9,412 nucleotides of DNA from Patescibacteria group bacterium (GCA_018816815.1 JAHIVD010000082.1:1-9412); one strand, 5' to 3'. Positions 1-6,969 are shown, counted from the stretch's first letter. Notes: generated from the sequence alone by a model not told the origin. A program made the numbers and translations.

Positions 1-681
1 ATGGATATCTACTGGTACGGACAAGCATGTTTTAAATTAAAAGGCAAGAATGCAACTGTAGTGATTGATCCGTATGATCCGGACTTTACAGGATTAAAAC
101 TTTCCAGGGATTTGCAAGCTGATGTATGTTTGGTCACTCATGAACACAAAGATCATAATTTTATTTCCGCAGTTACCGCAACAGAAGGAAGTGCTCCTAT
201 GGTTTTCAGTAAACCCGGAGGATATGAAGTTTTGGGGGTTGTGATAACAGCAATAAATTCTTTTCATGATCAATCTGAAGGAAGCGAAAGAGGATTAAAT
301 ACCATTTTCCATTTACAATTTGATGGTTTAAACATTGTTCATTTGGGTGATTTGGGACAGTCTCAGTTAACAGAGAAACAAGTTGCATTGATTGGTCAAA
401 CAGATATTTTACTTATTCCTGTTGGGGGTATTTATACAATTAATGCTAAGATGGCTTCTGATATTGTTTCCCAGCTTGAACCAAAAATAATTATCCCAAT
501 GCATTATAAAATGAAATTATTGCATGATGACGGTAAAGAAAAACTAAAGTTTGATCTTGAAGGAATTGAAGGCTTTTTGAAAGAGATGGGAACAGAAGGA
601 GTGGTTCCTCAGCCCAAGCTTTCAATAACTAAAAACAAATTGTCAGAAGAATTACAGGTAGTGGTTTTGAATAAGATTTAA
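1..681 (+). CDS. MBL-fold metal-dependent hydrolase (UlaG-like, Lactamase_B_3 type)
   Basis: This is a 226-residue metallo-beta-lactamase-fold protein, predicted to be cytoplasmic because no signal peptide is visible. The metal-site motif THEHKDH is at residues 46-52 (H47, H49, D51, H52). Further candidate ligands are H89 (SFHD), the HLGDLG segment (H114, D116) and H168 near the C-terminus (PMHYK). The opening MDIYWYGQACFKL is the usual start of UlaG-like/UPF0173-type proteins, so the ATG at the window edge is probably the true start, although nothing upstream can be seen. The family includes L-ascorbate-6-phosphate lactonase, but most members have no known substrate, so only a metal-dependent hydrolase is supported here. 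The gene ends in TAA 43 nt before the dnaB ATG and could be co-transcribed with it. Confidence 0.9.
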   Translation: MDIYWYGQACFKLKGKNATVVIDPYDPDFTGLKLSRDLQADVCLVTHEHKDHNFISAVTATEGSAPMVFSKPGGYEVLGVVITAINSFHDQSEGSERGLNTIFHLQFDGLNIVHLGDLGQSQLTEKQVALIGQTDILLIPVGGIYTINAKMASDIVSQLEPKIIIPMHYKMKLLHDDGKEKLKFDLEGIEGFLKEMGTEGVVPQPKLSITKNKLSEELQVVVLNKI

Positions 682-724
682 TCTGTTTGTGTATAAAAAC
701 CCGCTTAGTTGTTTAGAAAAAAAT

Positions 725-2086
725 ATGGCTAAAGTAGTAAAACTCCCTCCGCAAAATATAGAAGCAGAGCAATCTCTTTTAGGTTCTCTTTTGATTGATA
801 AAGATGCGATTGTCCGAATTGCAGAAATACTGCAGCCTTCAAATTTTTACCGCTTAGAGCAACATGGAGCGATATTTGAAGCAATCAAAAATCTTTTTGA
901 AAGACGTGAACCAATAGATTTGGTAACTGTTACAGAAGAGCTTAAAAGAAAAAGCTTTTATGATAAAGTCGGAGGAACTGCGTATTTAGCTTCTTTAATT
1001 AATATTGTTCCAACCTCTGCTCATATCGAACACTATGCCAAAATTATAAAAGATCATGCAGTAAGAAGGAATTTGATTGACCAGGCAACTAGTTTAATTC
1101 AAAGAGCCTACAATGAAGGAGAATCTGTAGAAGAACTTTTAGAAACTGCTGAGATAGGAATATTTTCTTTATCACAGGAGAATGTAAATAGAGATTTTTT
1201 ACCGATTAAAGATGTTTTAACAGAGTCTTTTGACCGCTTGGATGAATTGCAAAAATCTTCTGGAAAACTGCGGGGTGTCCCAACAGGTTTTCGGGATTTG
1301 GATGCAAAACTTGCTGGAATGCAGAATTCAAATTTGTTGATTTTAGCTTCCCGTCCCGGTCAAGGCAAGACCTCAATGGCTTTGAATATTGCACAATATG
1401 TAGCAGTTGCTCAAGGATTGCCTGTTGGAATATTTTCTTTGGAAATGAGCCAGGAAGAGTTGGTTGACAGATTATTGGTAGGTCAGGCAAACATTGATGC
1501 ATGGAAGTTGAAAACCGGAAAATTAGGGGAAAGCGATTTTGATAAATTGTCCCTGGCAATGGGAGAGTTAGCAGAAGCGCCGCTTTATATTGATGATACC
1601 CCGGGAATTTCTATTTCCGAAATGCGGACAAAAGCACGGAGATTGCAAATAGAACATGGTTTAAAATTATTAATTGTGGACTACCTGCAGCTTATAAAAG
1701 GCAGAAGTCAGGAAAATAGGGTACAGGAAGTTTCGGAAATTTCCCAGAATTTAAAGAATTTGGCAAGAGAATTGAAAATTCCGGTTCTGACAATTTCACA
1801 GCTTTCCCGTGCGGTTGAACAAAGAGGCATAAAAAGACCGCAACTAGCTGATCTTAGAGAATCAGGAGCAATTGAACAAGATGCGGATGTTGTCATGTTT
1901 ATTTGGCGGGAGGATACAGAGCACCCGGAACAGGTTACTTTGGATGTTCAAAAACACCGAAATGGTCCGATTGGAGAAATTAAACTAATCTTTAGGGCTG
2001 ATAGGACTAAGTTTTATGGTATGGAAAAAGCCAGAGGAAGACCCGCGTCAGCAAAATCAGAAACTAAAAAAACCAAGATTTCTTAA
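725..2086 (+). CDS. dnaB: Replicative DNA helicase DnaB
   Basis: This is the hexameric 5'-3' helicase that unwinds DNA ahead of the replisome and recruits primase. The ATG at 725 gives 453 residues, a normal length, and the typical opening AKVVKLPPQNIEAEQSLLG. A longer reading from GTG 689 would add 12 atypical residues and is disfavoured. The N-terminal DnaB_N domain spans about residues 8-110. The RecA-like ATPase domain spans about 180-435, with Walker A ASRPGQGKTS (208-217, K215, T216), a Walker B-type strand LLIVDY (D319), the ISQLSR segment (357-362) and the KHRNGPIG arginine-finger region (R412). There is no intein in the Walker A or later motifs. The C-terminal 20 residues are a basic tail rich in Lys and Ser. 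No Shine-Dalgarno precedes the ATG. The gene runs tail-to-tail into tRNA-Leu. Confidence 0.97.
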   Translation: MAKVVKLPPQNIEAEQSLLGSLLIDKDAIVRIAEILQPSNFYRLEQHGAIFEAIKNLFERREPIDLVTVTEELKRKSFYDKVGGTAYLASLINIVPTSAHIEHYAKIIKDHAVRRNLIDQATSLIQRAYNEGESVEELLETAEIGIFSLSQENVNRDFLPIKDVLTESFDRLDELQKSSGKLRGVPTGFRDLDAKLAGMQNSNLLILASRPGQGKTSMALNIAQYVAVAQGLPVGIFSLEMSQEELVDRLLVGQANIDAWKLKTGKLGESDFDKLSLAMGELAEAPLYIDDTPGISISEMRTKARRLQIEHGLKLLIVDYLQLIKGRSQENRVQEVSEISQNLKNLARELKIPVLTISQLSRAVEQRGIKRPQLADLRESGAIEQDADVVMFIWREDTEHPEQVTLDVQKHRNGPIGEIKLIFRADRTKFYGMEKARGRPASAKSETKKTKIS

Positions 2087-2131
2087 CATAACTACAATAG
2101 AAAATGTTTTTTAGTTTTGACAAAATTGAAG

Positions 2132-2214
2132 TGCCGGAGGAGGGAGTCGAACCCACATGATCTTGCGATCGCGCGCTTTTGAGGCGCGTGCGTCTGCCAT
2201 TCCGCCACTCCGGC
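2132..2214 (-). tRNA. tRNA-Leu (anticodon CAA)
   Basis: The minus strand folds as a class II tRNA of 83 nt including the discriminator. The 7-bp acceptor stem GCCGGAG/CTCCGGC is perfect. The D arm is GCG/CGC with GG in its loop. The anticodon stem CGCGC/GCGCG encloses the loop CTCAAAA, with CAA at 2179-2181. The long variable arm has a GATC/GATC stem capped by GCAA, and the T loop is TTCGACT. A long variable arm, anticodon CAA and discriminator A identify a leucine tRNA reading UUG. The CCA end is not encoded; the bases after the discriminator read CT. The T stem GTGGG/CCCTC has a U-U mismatch at pair 50-64. The gene converges on dnaB across a 45-bp spacer whose only structure is a short palindrome, TTTTG-A-CAAAA (2115-2125). 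Confidence 0.95.
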
Positions 2215-2219
2215 TTAAG

Positions 2220-2248
2220 TTGTATTATATCAGCTCTTGAGCTAAACT
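2220..2248 (+). promoter_or_regulatory. Possible promoter of the M1 aminopeptidase gene
   Basis: TTGTAT (2220-2225) and TAAACT (2243-2248) are separated by 17 bp. The -10 ends 11 nt before the ATG at 2260, which would give a very short leader. Both hexamers are imperfect, so this is a weak call. It is supported by the same geometry at other genes in the window and by the lack of a Shine-Dalgarno. Its -35 overlaps the tRNA -10 on the other strand. Confidence 0.35.
2224..2232 (-). promoter_or_regulatory. Extended -10 promoter for tRNA-Leu
   Basis: On the minus strand the bases read TGATATAAT, a perfect TATAAT with the extended-10 TGn. It ends 9 nt before the tRNA 5' end at 2214, so transcription would begin close to the mature end. 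No good -35 is seen. A short palindrome AGCTC-TT-GAGCT (2232-2243) lies just upstream. The element sits inside the possible promoter of the divergent aminopeptidase gene. Confidence 0.6.
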
Positions 2249-2259
2249 TACGAATTACT

Positions 2260-4812
2260 ATGAAGAAAAATGTTAGATTACCGGTTCATGTCAGACCAGA
2301 GCGTTATAAAATAATGCTTAAGCCTGATCTGGATAAGTTTACTTTTACTGGACAGGTAACGATTGATTTATTGCTGGATAAACCTACTAAACAGATTACC
2401 CTACATGCAGTTGAATTGGAAATAGAAGCTGCAGAATTTATCCATCAACAAAGAAAAACTTGGGCCGGTAAAATTTCTTATGACCCAAGTGCGGAAACAG
2501 CCACTTTTACTTTTCCTAAAAAAATCCAAAAGGGTAAAGGTAAACTAAAACTTATCTTTAAAGGTGTTTTAAATGATAAAATGCGTGGATTTTACCGTTC
2601 TCAATATGAGGTTGACGGAGTTAAAAAGCATTTGGCTATTACCCAATTTGAATCAACTGATGCTAGAAGAGCTTTTCCCTGTTTTGATGAACCCTCGCAA
2701 AAAGCTATTTTTGATGTGACTTTAATAGTAGCCAGCAATAACACAGTTATTTCAAATACTATAAAATCAGACTTGATTGAACATGAAAACAGTTACCTGC
2801 AAATGGCAACTGCTGATCATAAAATTGTTGCATTTAAGACAACTCCTAAAGTATCCACCTATCTTTTGGCATTTATTGTGGGAGAATTTGAATATATTGA
2901 AGCTCCGCTCCGTAAAGACCGAGTGGGGCAAAGCGAGCAGTTGGTAAGAGTATTTACTACGCCTGGTAAAAAAAATCAGGCAGAATTTGCCCTGGATGTT
3001 GCCGTAAAATGCACTCGATTTTTTGAAGATTATTTTGATATTCCATATCCACTACCTACATTAGATATGATAGCCATTCCTGATTTTGCTGCAGGAGCAA
3101 TGGAAAACTGGGGAGCTGTGACTTACCGTGAGTCAGCACTTTTGATTGACGAAGAACGTTCATCTTCTGCTAATAAACAATGGGTAGCTTTGGTGATTGC
3201 ACACGAGCTGGCTCATCAATGGTTTGGTAATTTAGTGACAATGAAATGGTGGAACGATCTTTGGTTAAATGAAGGTTTTGCCTCATTTGTAGAATATTTT
3301 GCTATTGATCATATTTTTCCTGAATGGGATATTTGGACTCAGTTTGTGGCAACAGAGATGAGGGATGCATTTAGTTTGGATTCCTTAAAAAATACTCATC
3401 CAATTGAAGTTGAAGTCAGTGATCCTGCAGAGATTTCTGAAATTTTTGACAGAATCAGTTATTCAAAAGGAGCATCAGTTCTCCGTATGCTGATGTCGTA
3501 TTTAGGTGAAAAGGATTTCCAAAATGGTTTAAGGCATTACTTAAAAAAATTTGCATATCAAAATGCTGAGACTTCGGACTTGTGGACATCTTTGGAAATA
3601 GTCTCCGGTAAACCAGTAAAAAAGATTATGGAGTGCTGGACTACTGAGCCAGGACACCCGGTGATAACTGTTTCAGAGCAAGGCAGTAAATTAAAACTTA
3701 CCCAATCCAGATTTTTCTCAAGCCCTATTTCCAAACAGCAAACAAAGGATAAAACCATTTGGAGTATTCCCTTAAAGGGGGTACAGTTAATGGATAAAAA
3801 ATCTATAACTATCCCAAATACTAAAGTTAAGTTAAATTTAGGAGAGGTTTCTTTAGTAAGAGTAGATTACCCAAGAAATTATTTACGCAGACTTGAAAAT
3901 TCTATCAAAAACAACAGATTGCCCGCACCAGATAGACTAGGACTTATAAGAGATAGTTTTGATTTGGCTGAGGCTGGTGAATCTCCAACATCTTTGGCGC
4001 TTGAATTGGCACAAAATTTCGTTGATGAAGAAGACTATATAGTATGGGCAGAATTAACTGTGAAATTAAATAGACTTAACTGTCTGCTGGCAGACGAGCC
4101 CTGCTACGGAAATTTTAAACACTTTGGAAGGAAGCTTTACACCGGGATAGCTGGAAAGTTGGGTTGGGAAAAGCAAAAAACAGAGAGACACACAGATGGA
4201 TTGCTCCGTGGAATTATTTTTCGCAAGCTAGGGTCTTTTGGAGATGAAGCTACTACTAAAAAGGCTAAGGAATTATTCAGGAAAGGCAAAATTGATCCGG
4301 ATCTTCTAAGCAGTGTTTACAGCTTGGTTGCAGAAAATGGTAGCTTAAAGGAATTTCAAAGATTGATTAAAATGTATAAAAAGGAGGATAATCAGCAGGA
4401 AAGAGACAGGATCGGCAGGAGTTTGGGTTGTTTTAGATCAAAGAAACTGTTGCAGAAAACTTTGGATTTTTCCATTTCCAAACATGTCAGATTTCAAAAT
4501 TCATTGCAGATTATGGCATCAGTTTGGGGCAATCCCGCAGGCCGGTATTTAGCGTGGGAATTTGTCAAGAGAAACTGGGAACTATTGAAAGAAAGATATG
4601 CCGGAGGCCATATTTTCCCCAAAATCTTTTTGCCAATGGGTAATTTTACAAAAGCTTCAGATGCTAAAGAGATAGAGAAGTTCATTGCCAATAATTCTGT
4701 TTCAGAAGCAAAGCGGACAATTGCCCAGGCACTGGAGCAGATTTATTCAAATGCAGAGTGGTTAAAAAGAGACAGCAGGAATATTAGCAAGTTTTTAGAA
4801 AAATTTGACTAG
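2260..4812 (+). CDS. M1 family zinc aminopeptidase
   Basis: This is an 850-residue gluzincin metallopeptidase that removes N-terminal amino acids from peptides (the PepN/ERAP/puromycin-sensitive aminopeptidase family). It is probably cytoplasmic, as no signal peptide or membrane segment is evident. The N-terminal beta domain spans about residues 1-200. The catalytic domain carries the exopeptidase motif GAMENWG (279-285), the zinc motif HELAH (H315, E316, H319), the third ligand E338 in WLNEGFAS and the conserved Tyr of SYSKGA (Y401). The remaining part from about 520 matches the helical ERAP1_C-type domain in length and position. All catalytic residues are present, so the enzyme should be active. 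The ATG at 2260 gives the natural N-terminus; an upstream extension to 2179 would run through the tRNA gene. The gene ends in TAG. Its role is most likely peptide recycling. Confidence 0.95.
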   Translation: MKKNVRLPVHVRPERYKIMLKPDLDKFTFTGQVTIDLLLDKPTKQITLHAVELEIEAAEFIHQQRKTWAGKISYDPSAETATFTFPKKIQKGKGKLKLIFKGVLNDKMRGFYRSQYEVDGVKKHLAITQFESTDARRAFPCFDEPSQKAIFDVTLIVASNNTVISNTIKSDLIEHENSYLQMATADHKIVAFKTTPKVSTYLLAFIVGEFEYIEAPLRKDRVGQSEQLVRVFTTPGKKNQAEFALDVAVKCTRFFEDYFDIPYPLPTLDMIAIPDFAAGAMENWGAVTYRESALLIDEERSSSANKQWVALVIAHELAHQWFGNLVTMKWWNDLWLNEGFASFVEYFAIDHIFPEWDIWTQFVATEMRDAFSLDSLKNTHPIEVEVSDPAEISEIFDRISYSKGASVLRMLMSYLGEKDFQNGLRHYLKKFAYQNAETSDLWTSLEIVSGKPVKKIMECWTTEPGHPVITVSEQGSKLKLTQSRFFSSPISKQQTKDKTIWSIPLKGVQLMDKKSITIPNTKVKLNLGEVSLVRVDYPRNYLRRLENSIKNNRLPAPDRLGLIRDSFDLAEAGESPTSLALELAQNFVDEEDYIVWAELTVKLNRLNCLLADEPCYGNFKHFGRKLYTGIAGKLGWEKQKTERHTDGLLRGIIFRKLGSFGDEATTKKAKELFRKGKIDPDLLSSVYSLVAENGSLKEFQRLIKMYKKEDNQQERDRIGRSLGCFRSKKLLQKTLDFSISKHVRFQNSLQIMASVWGNPAGRYLAWEFVKRNWELLKERYAGGHIFPKIFLPMGNFTKASDAKEIEKFIANNSVSEAKRTIAQALEQIYSNAEWLKRDSRNISKFLEKFD

Positions 4813-4836
4813 CTTTGTTATATTTATTAAGACCAA

Positions 4837-4865
4837 TTGAGTTTTTTGCTATTCAGATTTACAAT
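4837..4865 (+). promoter_or_regulatory. Promoter of the interrupted coiled-coil gene
   Basis: TTGAGT (4837-4842) is followed after exactly 17 bp by TACAAT (4860-4865). Only 6 nt separate the -10 from the ATG at 4872, so the predicted start of transcription falls on or next to the A of ATG. That implies a leaderless message. No Shine-Dalgarno is present. Confidence 0.55.
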
Positions 4866-4871
4866 AAAGCT

Positions 4872-5201
4872 ATGGCAGGTGACGACTTAAAAAAGATTAA
4901 GGAACTACTAGAAATAGTACATAATAAAGTTAGAAAACTTGAGGCACATTTTATGATGCGTTCTTCTACGCCGGATTTGATAAAAGGCCAACAATCCGTA
5001 ATGAATGATAAGCTGGATGAGGTGTAGGAAACCTTGGATTCTCATACAAGCTCCTTAATGAATATAGAGGCAACTTTAGAAGGATACGCGGATGTATATA
5101 AAGTTAACAAAGGAAATATAGAAAGATTAGATGCAGGATTAGTTGAAGTTGAAGATCAATTAAATATTGCAGTGCCTTCAGAACTGGTTATCCAAAGATA
5201 A
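4872..5201 (+). pseudogene. Small coiled-coil-like protein gene interrupted by an in-frame TAG
   Basis: The ATG at 4872 opens a frame of 51 codons starting MAGDDLKKIKELLEIVHNKV, then a TAG at 5025-5027. The same frame continues for 57 sense codons to a TAA at 5199-5201. The two halves look like one protein of about 109 residues: charged, heptad-like, with the join reading KLDEV-stop-ETLDSHTSSL. It ends ADVYKVNKGN, IERLDAGLVEVEDQL and finally VIQR. One C-to-T change (CAG to TAG, giving Gln in the heptad) would explain the stop. I do not recognise a function; the protein is soluble and probably a helical oligomer. The gene has its own promoter and no close partner. It could be a fresh pseudogene, a truncated but functional 51-residue protein, a readthrough case or a sequencing error. 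TAG reassignment is unlikely because no long gene here has an internal TAG and two genes end with it. Confidence 0.65.
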
Positions 5202-5362
5202 ATTTACTCAAATTTCTGTCAATACAAATCTAACCCCTGGGGGTGGACAATATTACGGGTAGTTAAATCAAGTCTGGATAGAGGTTAGATATACGAAGTT
5301 TGATGTCACGAATGCGTTGATTTTAGTTGTTTAATCATTTTGTTTATATTGCAGTATATTTA
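5202..5362. other. Spacer before efp: inverted repeat and possible decayed reading frame
   Basis: No intact gene is visible. The 8-bp inverted repeat ATCTAACC (5228-5235) / GGTTAGAT (5283-5290) encloses a GC-rich ACCCC/GGGGT palindrome (5233-5244). The palindrome shares bases with the left arm, so the two pairings exclude each other. On the plus strand, the frame open from 5164 to a TAG at 5260-5262 and on to a TAA at 5332-5334 reads protein-like, with segments such as QISVNTNLTPGGGQYYG before the TAG and LNQVWIEVRYTKFDV after it. It has no ATG and may be a gene remnant or chance. Confidence 0.3.
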
Positions 5363-5371
5363 TGCTAAAAT
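5363..5371 (+). promoter_or_regulatory. Extended -10 promoter of efp
   Basis: TGCTAAAAT is an extended -10 (TGn plus TAAAAT). It ends 9 nt before the efp ATG at 5381, so the leader would be about 2-3 nt. A weak TTTATA lies 17 bp upstream. No Shine-Dalgarno occurs between it and the ATG. Confidence 0.55.
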
Positions 5372-5380
5372 TCTTTGATT

Positions 5381-5944
5381 ATGGCACTGAAAGTAACAGA
5401 ACTTAGAAATGGGAAATTTTTTAAAGAGGGAAAGGATGTTTTCCTTGTCCTTGTTTATGAACACATTAAAACCGGCAGAGGTTCCGGTAATATCAAAGTA
5501 AAAGTTAGAAATGTCAGGACCGGTGCAGTAACTGAAAAGTCTTTTATGACGGGCGCAAAGGTTGACGGAGCAAATACTGAAAAAAGAAAAACCCAATTTC
5601 TCTATCAGGACGGAGATACTTTCAACTTTATGGATCCTGTGAGTTTTGAACAATTTTCTGTTCCTGTTTCTACTTTGGGCAACCAAACAAAATATCTAAA
5701 AGACGGGTTAGATGTTGTACTGCTTGTTTCAGATGGCGAAGTATTAGGACTAGAATTGCCGATGAGTTTAATTTACGTAGTAGCTGAAACCGGTCCCGGG
5801 GAAAAAGGCAATACAGTTTCAAATGTGTTCAAAGAAGCAACTATGGATAATGGCTTGATTGTAAGAGTGCCTATGTTTATTAAAGTTGGTACTAAAATTA
5901 AAGTGGATACAAAATTAGGAGAATATGTTGAAAGAGCAAAGTGA
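5381..5944 (+). CDS. efp: Translation elongation factor P
   Basis: EF-P binds between the P and E sites of stalled ribosomes and speeds peptide-bond formation at polyproline stretches. The 187-residue length is standard. Domain I (KOW-like) spans about residues 1-64, the first OB domain 65-128 and the C-terminal OB domain 130-187, which ends with the family-typical GEYVERAK. The tip loop of domain I reads HIKTGRGSG. R33 occupies the place of the lysine that is modified in E. coli (K34), in a TGR context instead of PGK. Arginine at this site is known from EF-Ps rhamnosylated by EarP, but no earP-like gene is visible here. The ATG at 5381 is preferred over an upstream TTG because it gives the usual MALKVTELRNGK start and fits the promoter spacing. 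The gene ends in TGA. Confidence 0.95.
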   Translation: MALKVTELRNGKFFKEGKDVFLVLVYEHIKTGRGSGNIKVKVRNVRTGAVTEKSFMTGAKVDGANTEKRKTQFLYQDGDTFNFMDPVSFEQFSVPVSTLGNQTKYLKDGLDVVLLVSDGEVLGLELPMSLIYVVAETGPGEKGNTVSNVFKEATMDNGLIVRVPMFIKVGTKIKVDTKLGEYVERAK

Positions 5945-5949
5945 GAATC

Positions 5950-5995
5950 ATTCTTCAAAGTGAGTGAAGTAAGTCAAGAGGTTTTCTTTAAGAAT
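5950..5995 (+). terminator. Hairpin downstream of efp (weak terminator candidate)
   Basis: ATTCTT-C-AAAG (5950-5960) pairs with CTTTAAGAAT (5986-5995), giving ten base pairs with one bulged C and a 25-nt loop. It begins 6 nt after the efp stop. No U-run follows, so it is not a classical intrinsic terminator. The right arm is part of the first copy of a tandem repeat, so the left arm could also pair partly with the second copy. Confidence 0.3.
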
Positions 5996-6019
5996 CATGA
6001 TACTTTAAGAATTATGATA
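5986..6019 (+). repeat. Tandem 17-bp direct repeat upstream of galU
   Basis: Two head-to-tail copies, CTTTAAGAATCATGATA (5986-6002) and CTTTAAGAATTATGATA (6003-6019), differ at one base. The end of the second copy supplies the TGATA of the galU extended -10 element. The repeat may be a duplicated regulator site or a duplicated promoter segment. Confidence 0.7.
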
Positions 6020-6023
6020 CAAT
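6015..6023 (+). promoter_or_regulatory. Extended -10 promoter of galU
   Basis: TGATACAAT is an extended -10 (TGn plus TACAAT), giving a predicted start near 6030 and a leader of about 45 nt. A second TACAAT occurs at 6027-6032. No -35 is recognisable. The leader has no Shine-Dalgarno before the ATG at 6076. Confidence 0.45.
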
Positions 6024-6075
6024 AAATACAATAATTTAAGTAAGTTCCCGTTAGTTGCTCGAACAATAATTAACT

Positions 6076-6969
6076 ATGACAAAAAAGATTACAAAGGCTT
6101 TGATACCTGCAGCAGGTTTTGGCACCCGTTTTCTCCCTCAAACTAAGGCCATGCCTAAAGAAATGCTTCCTATTGTTGATAAACCAGTTATTCAATATGT
6201 AGTGGAGGAAATAGTAGATTCAGGTATAAATAACATTATTATTGTGACTGGCGCAACGAAACGGGCAATTGAGGATCATTTTGATGCTCCTAATGAGGAT
6301 TTGGTTCAAAATCTGGTTAATGGTTGTAAAGCAAAAGCCCTTGAACGAATTAAGCGTATTTCAGATATGGCAAACTTTATTTACATCAGACAAAAAGGAC
6401 CATACGGCAATGGTACACCGGTTTTATCAGGGGAATCGGTTATTGAAGATGAGTCTTTTGCTGTTGTCTGGGGAGATGAATTTATCTATTCCAAGCCGCC
6501 AAGGTTGTCTCAAATGTTGAAAGTTCATGAGAAATATGGGGGTATTGTTATTTCAGGTATCAGGATTGAAAAAAAAGAAGATTTAAGCCGTTATGGTATT
6601 GCTGATCTGGAACCGGTGGAGGGAAATGTTTATAAAATTAAGGCTATTGTTGAAAAACCTGATCCAGAACATGCACCTTCCAATATTGCCACTCATGGGG
6701 CCTATATTTTGCCTCCGGAAATATTTGGTGCGTTGAAAAAGCTTGCGCCAGGACAAAAAGGAGAAATTTGGCTGGTTGATGCTATTAATATGTTACGCGA
6801 TGAAGGAGTTCCAGTTTATGCAGTAGAGATTGAAAACGGTAAGTATTATGATACAGGGAATAAACTGGAATATATGAAAACAGTGGTAGAGTTAGCTAGA
6901 TCTCATCCTGAAATAGGCAAAGAGTTTAGCAAGTATCTTGAAGTATTAGTAAATAGTTCGAAGAATTAA
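6076..6969 (+). CDS. galU: UTP--glucose-1-phosphate uridylyltransferase (GalU-type nucleotidyltransferase)
   Basis: The predicted reaction is UTP + glucose-1-phosphate to UDP-glucose + PPi, supplying activated glucose for glycans and glycolipids in the cytoplasm. The 297-residue length fits GalU. The Rossmann-like start KALIPAAGFGTRFLP (7-21) is followed by TKAMPKEMLPIVDKPVIQY, the nucleotide-binding signature with the conserved Lys of TKAMPKEM. Later elements are QKGPYGNGTPV (106-116), the metal-binding VVWGDE (D134), the VEKP sugar-site motif (192-195) and GAYILPPEIF (208-217). The QKGPYGNGTPV loop differs from the usual GLGHAV-type loop, so the sugar or nucleotide specificity could differ. 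The 3' end overlaps the convergent membrane-protein gene by 24 nt. Confidence 0.9.
   Translation: MTKKITKALIPAAGFGTRFLPQTKAMPKEMLPIVDKPVIQYVVEEIVDSGINNIIIVTGATKRAIEDHFDAPNEDLVQNLVNGCKAKALERIKRISDMANFIYIRQKGPYGNGTPVLSGESVIEDESFAVVWGDEFIYSKPPRLSQMLKVHEKYGGIVISGIRIEKKEDLSRYGIADLEPVEGNVYKIKAIVEKPDPEHAPSNIATHGAYILPPEIFGALKKLAPGQKGEIWLVDAINMLRDEGVPVYAVEIENGKYYDTGNKLEYMKTVVELARSHPEIGKEFSKYLEVLVNSSKN

Noticed and set aside
689..724. Longer dnaB start at GTG 689
   Set aside because: The 12 extra residues are atypical for DnaB, while ATG 725 gives the usual MAKVVKLPPQNIEAEQ start.
1206..1559. Minus-strand open frame inside dnaB
   Set aside because: It is opposite the conserved DnaB coding sequence, has no recognisable domain or start signal, and is expected by chance.
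1327..1700. Intein or insertion in the dnaB ATPase motifs
   Set aside because: Walker A and the later motifs are continuous at normal spacing, and total length is normal.
2087..2131. Intrinsic terminator between dnaB and the tRNA
   Set aside because: Only a 5-bp AT-rich palindrome and a short T-run are present, too weak to call.
2179..2259. Upstream extension of the M1 aminopeptidase
   Set aside because: It would translate through the tRNA-Leu gene, and its residues are unlike the family N-terminus.
4810..5262. Reassignment of TAG to glutamine in this organism
   Set aside because: Two TAGs fall where Gln would fit, but the long dnaB, M1 and lgt frames contain no TAG, and the M1 and dksA-like genes end with it.
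5360..5686. Minus-strand open frame across efp
   Set aside because: It is a shadow of the clearly recognisable efp frame and lacks any family motif.
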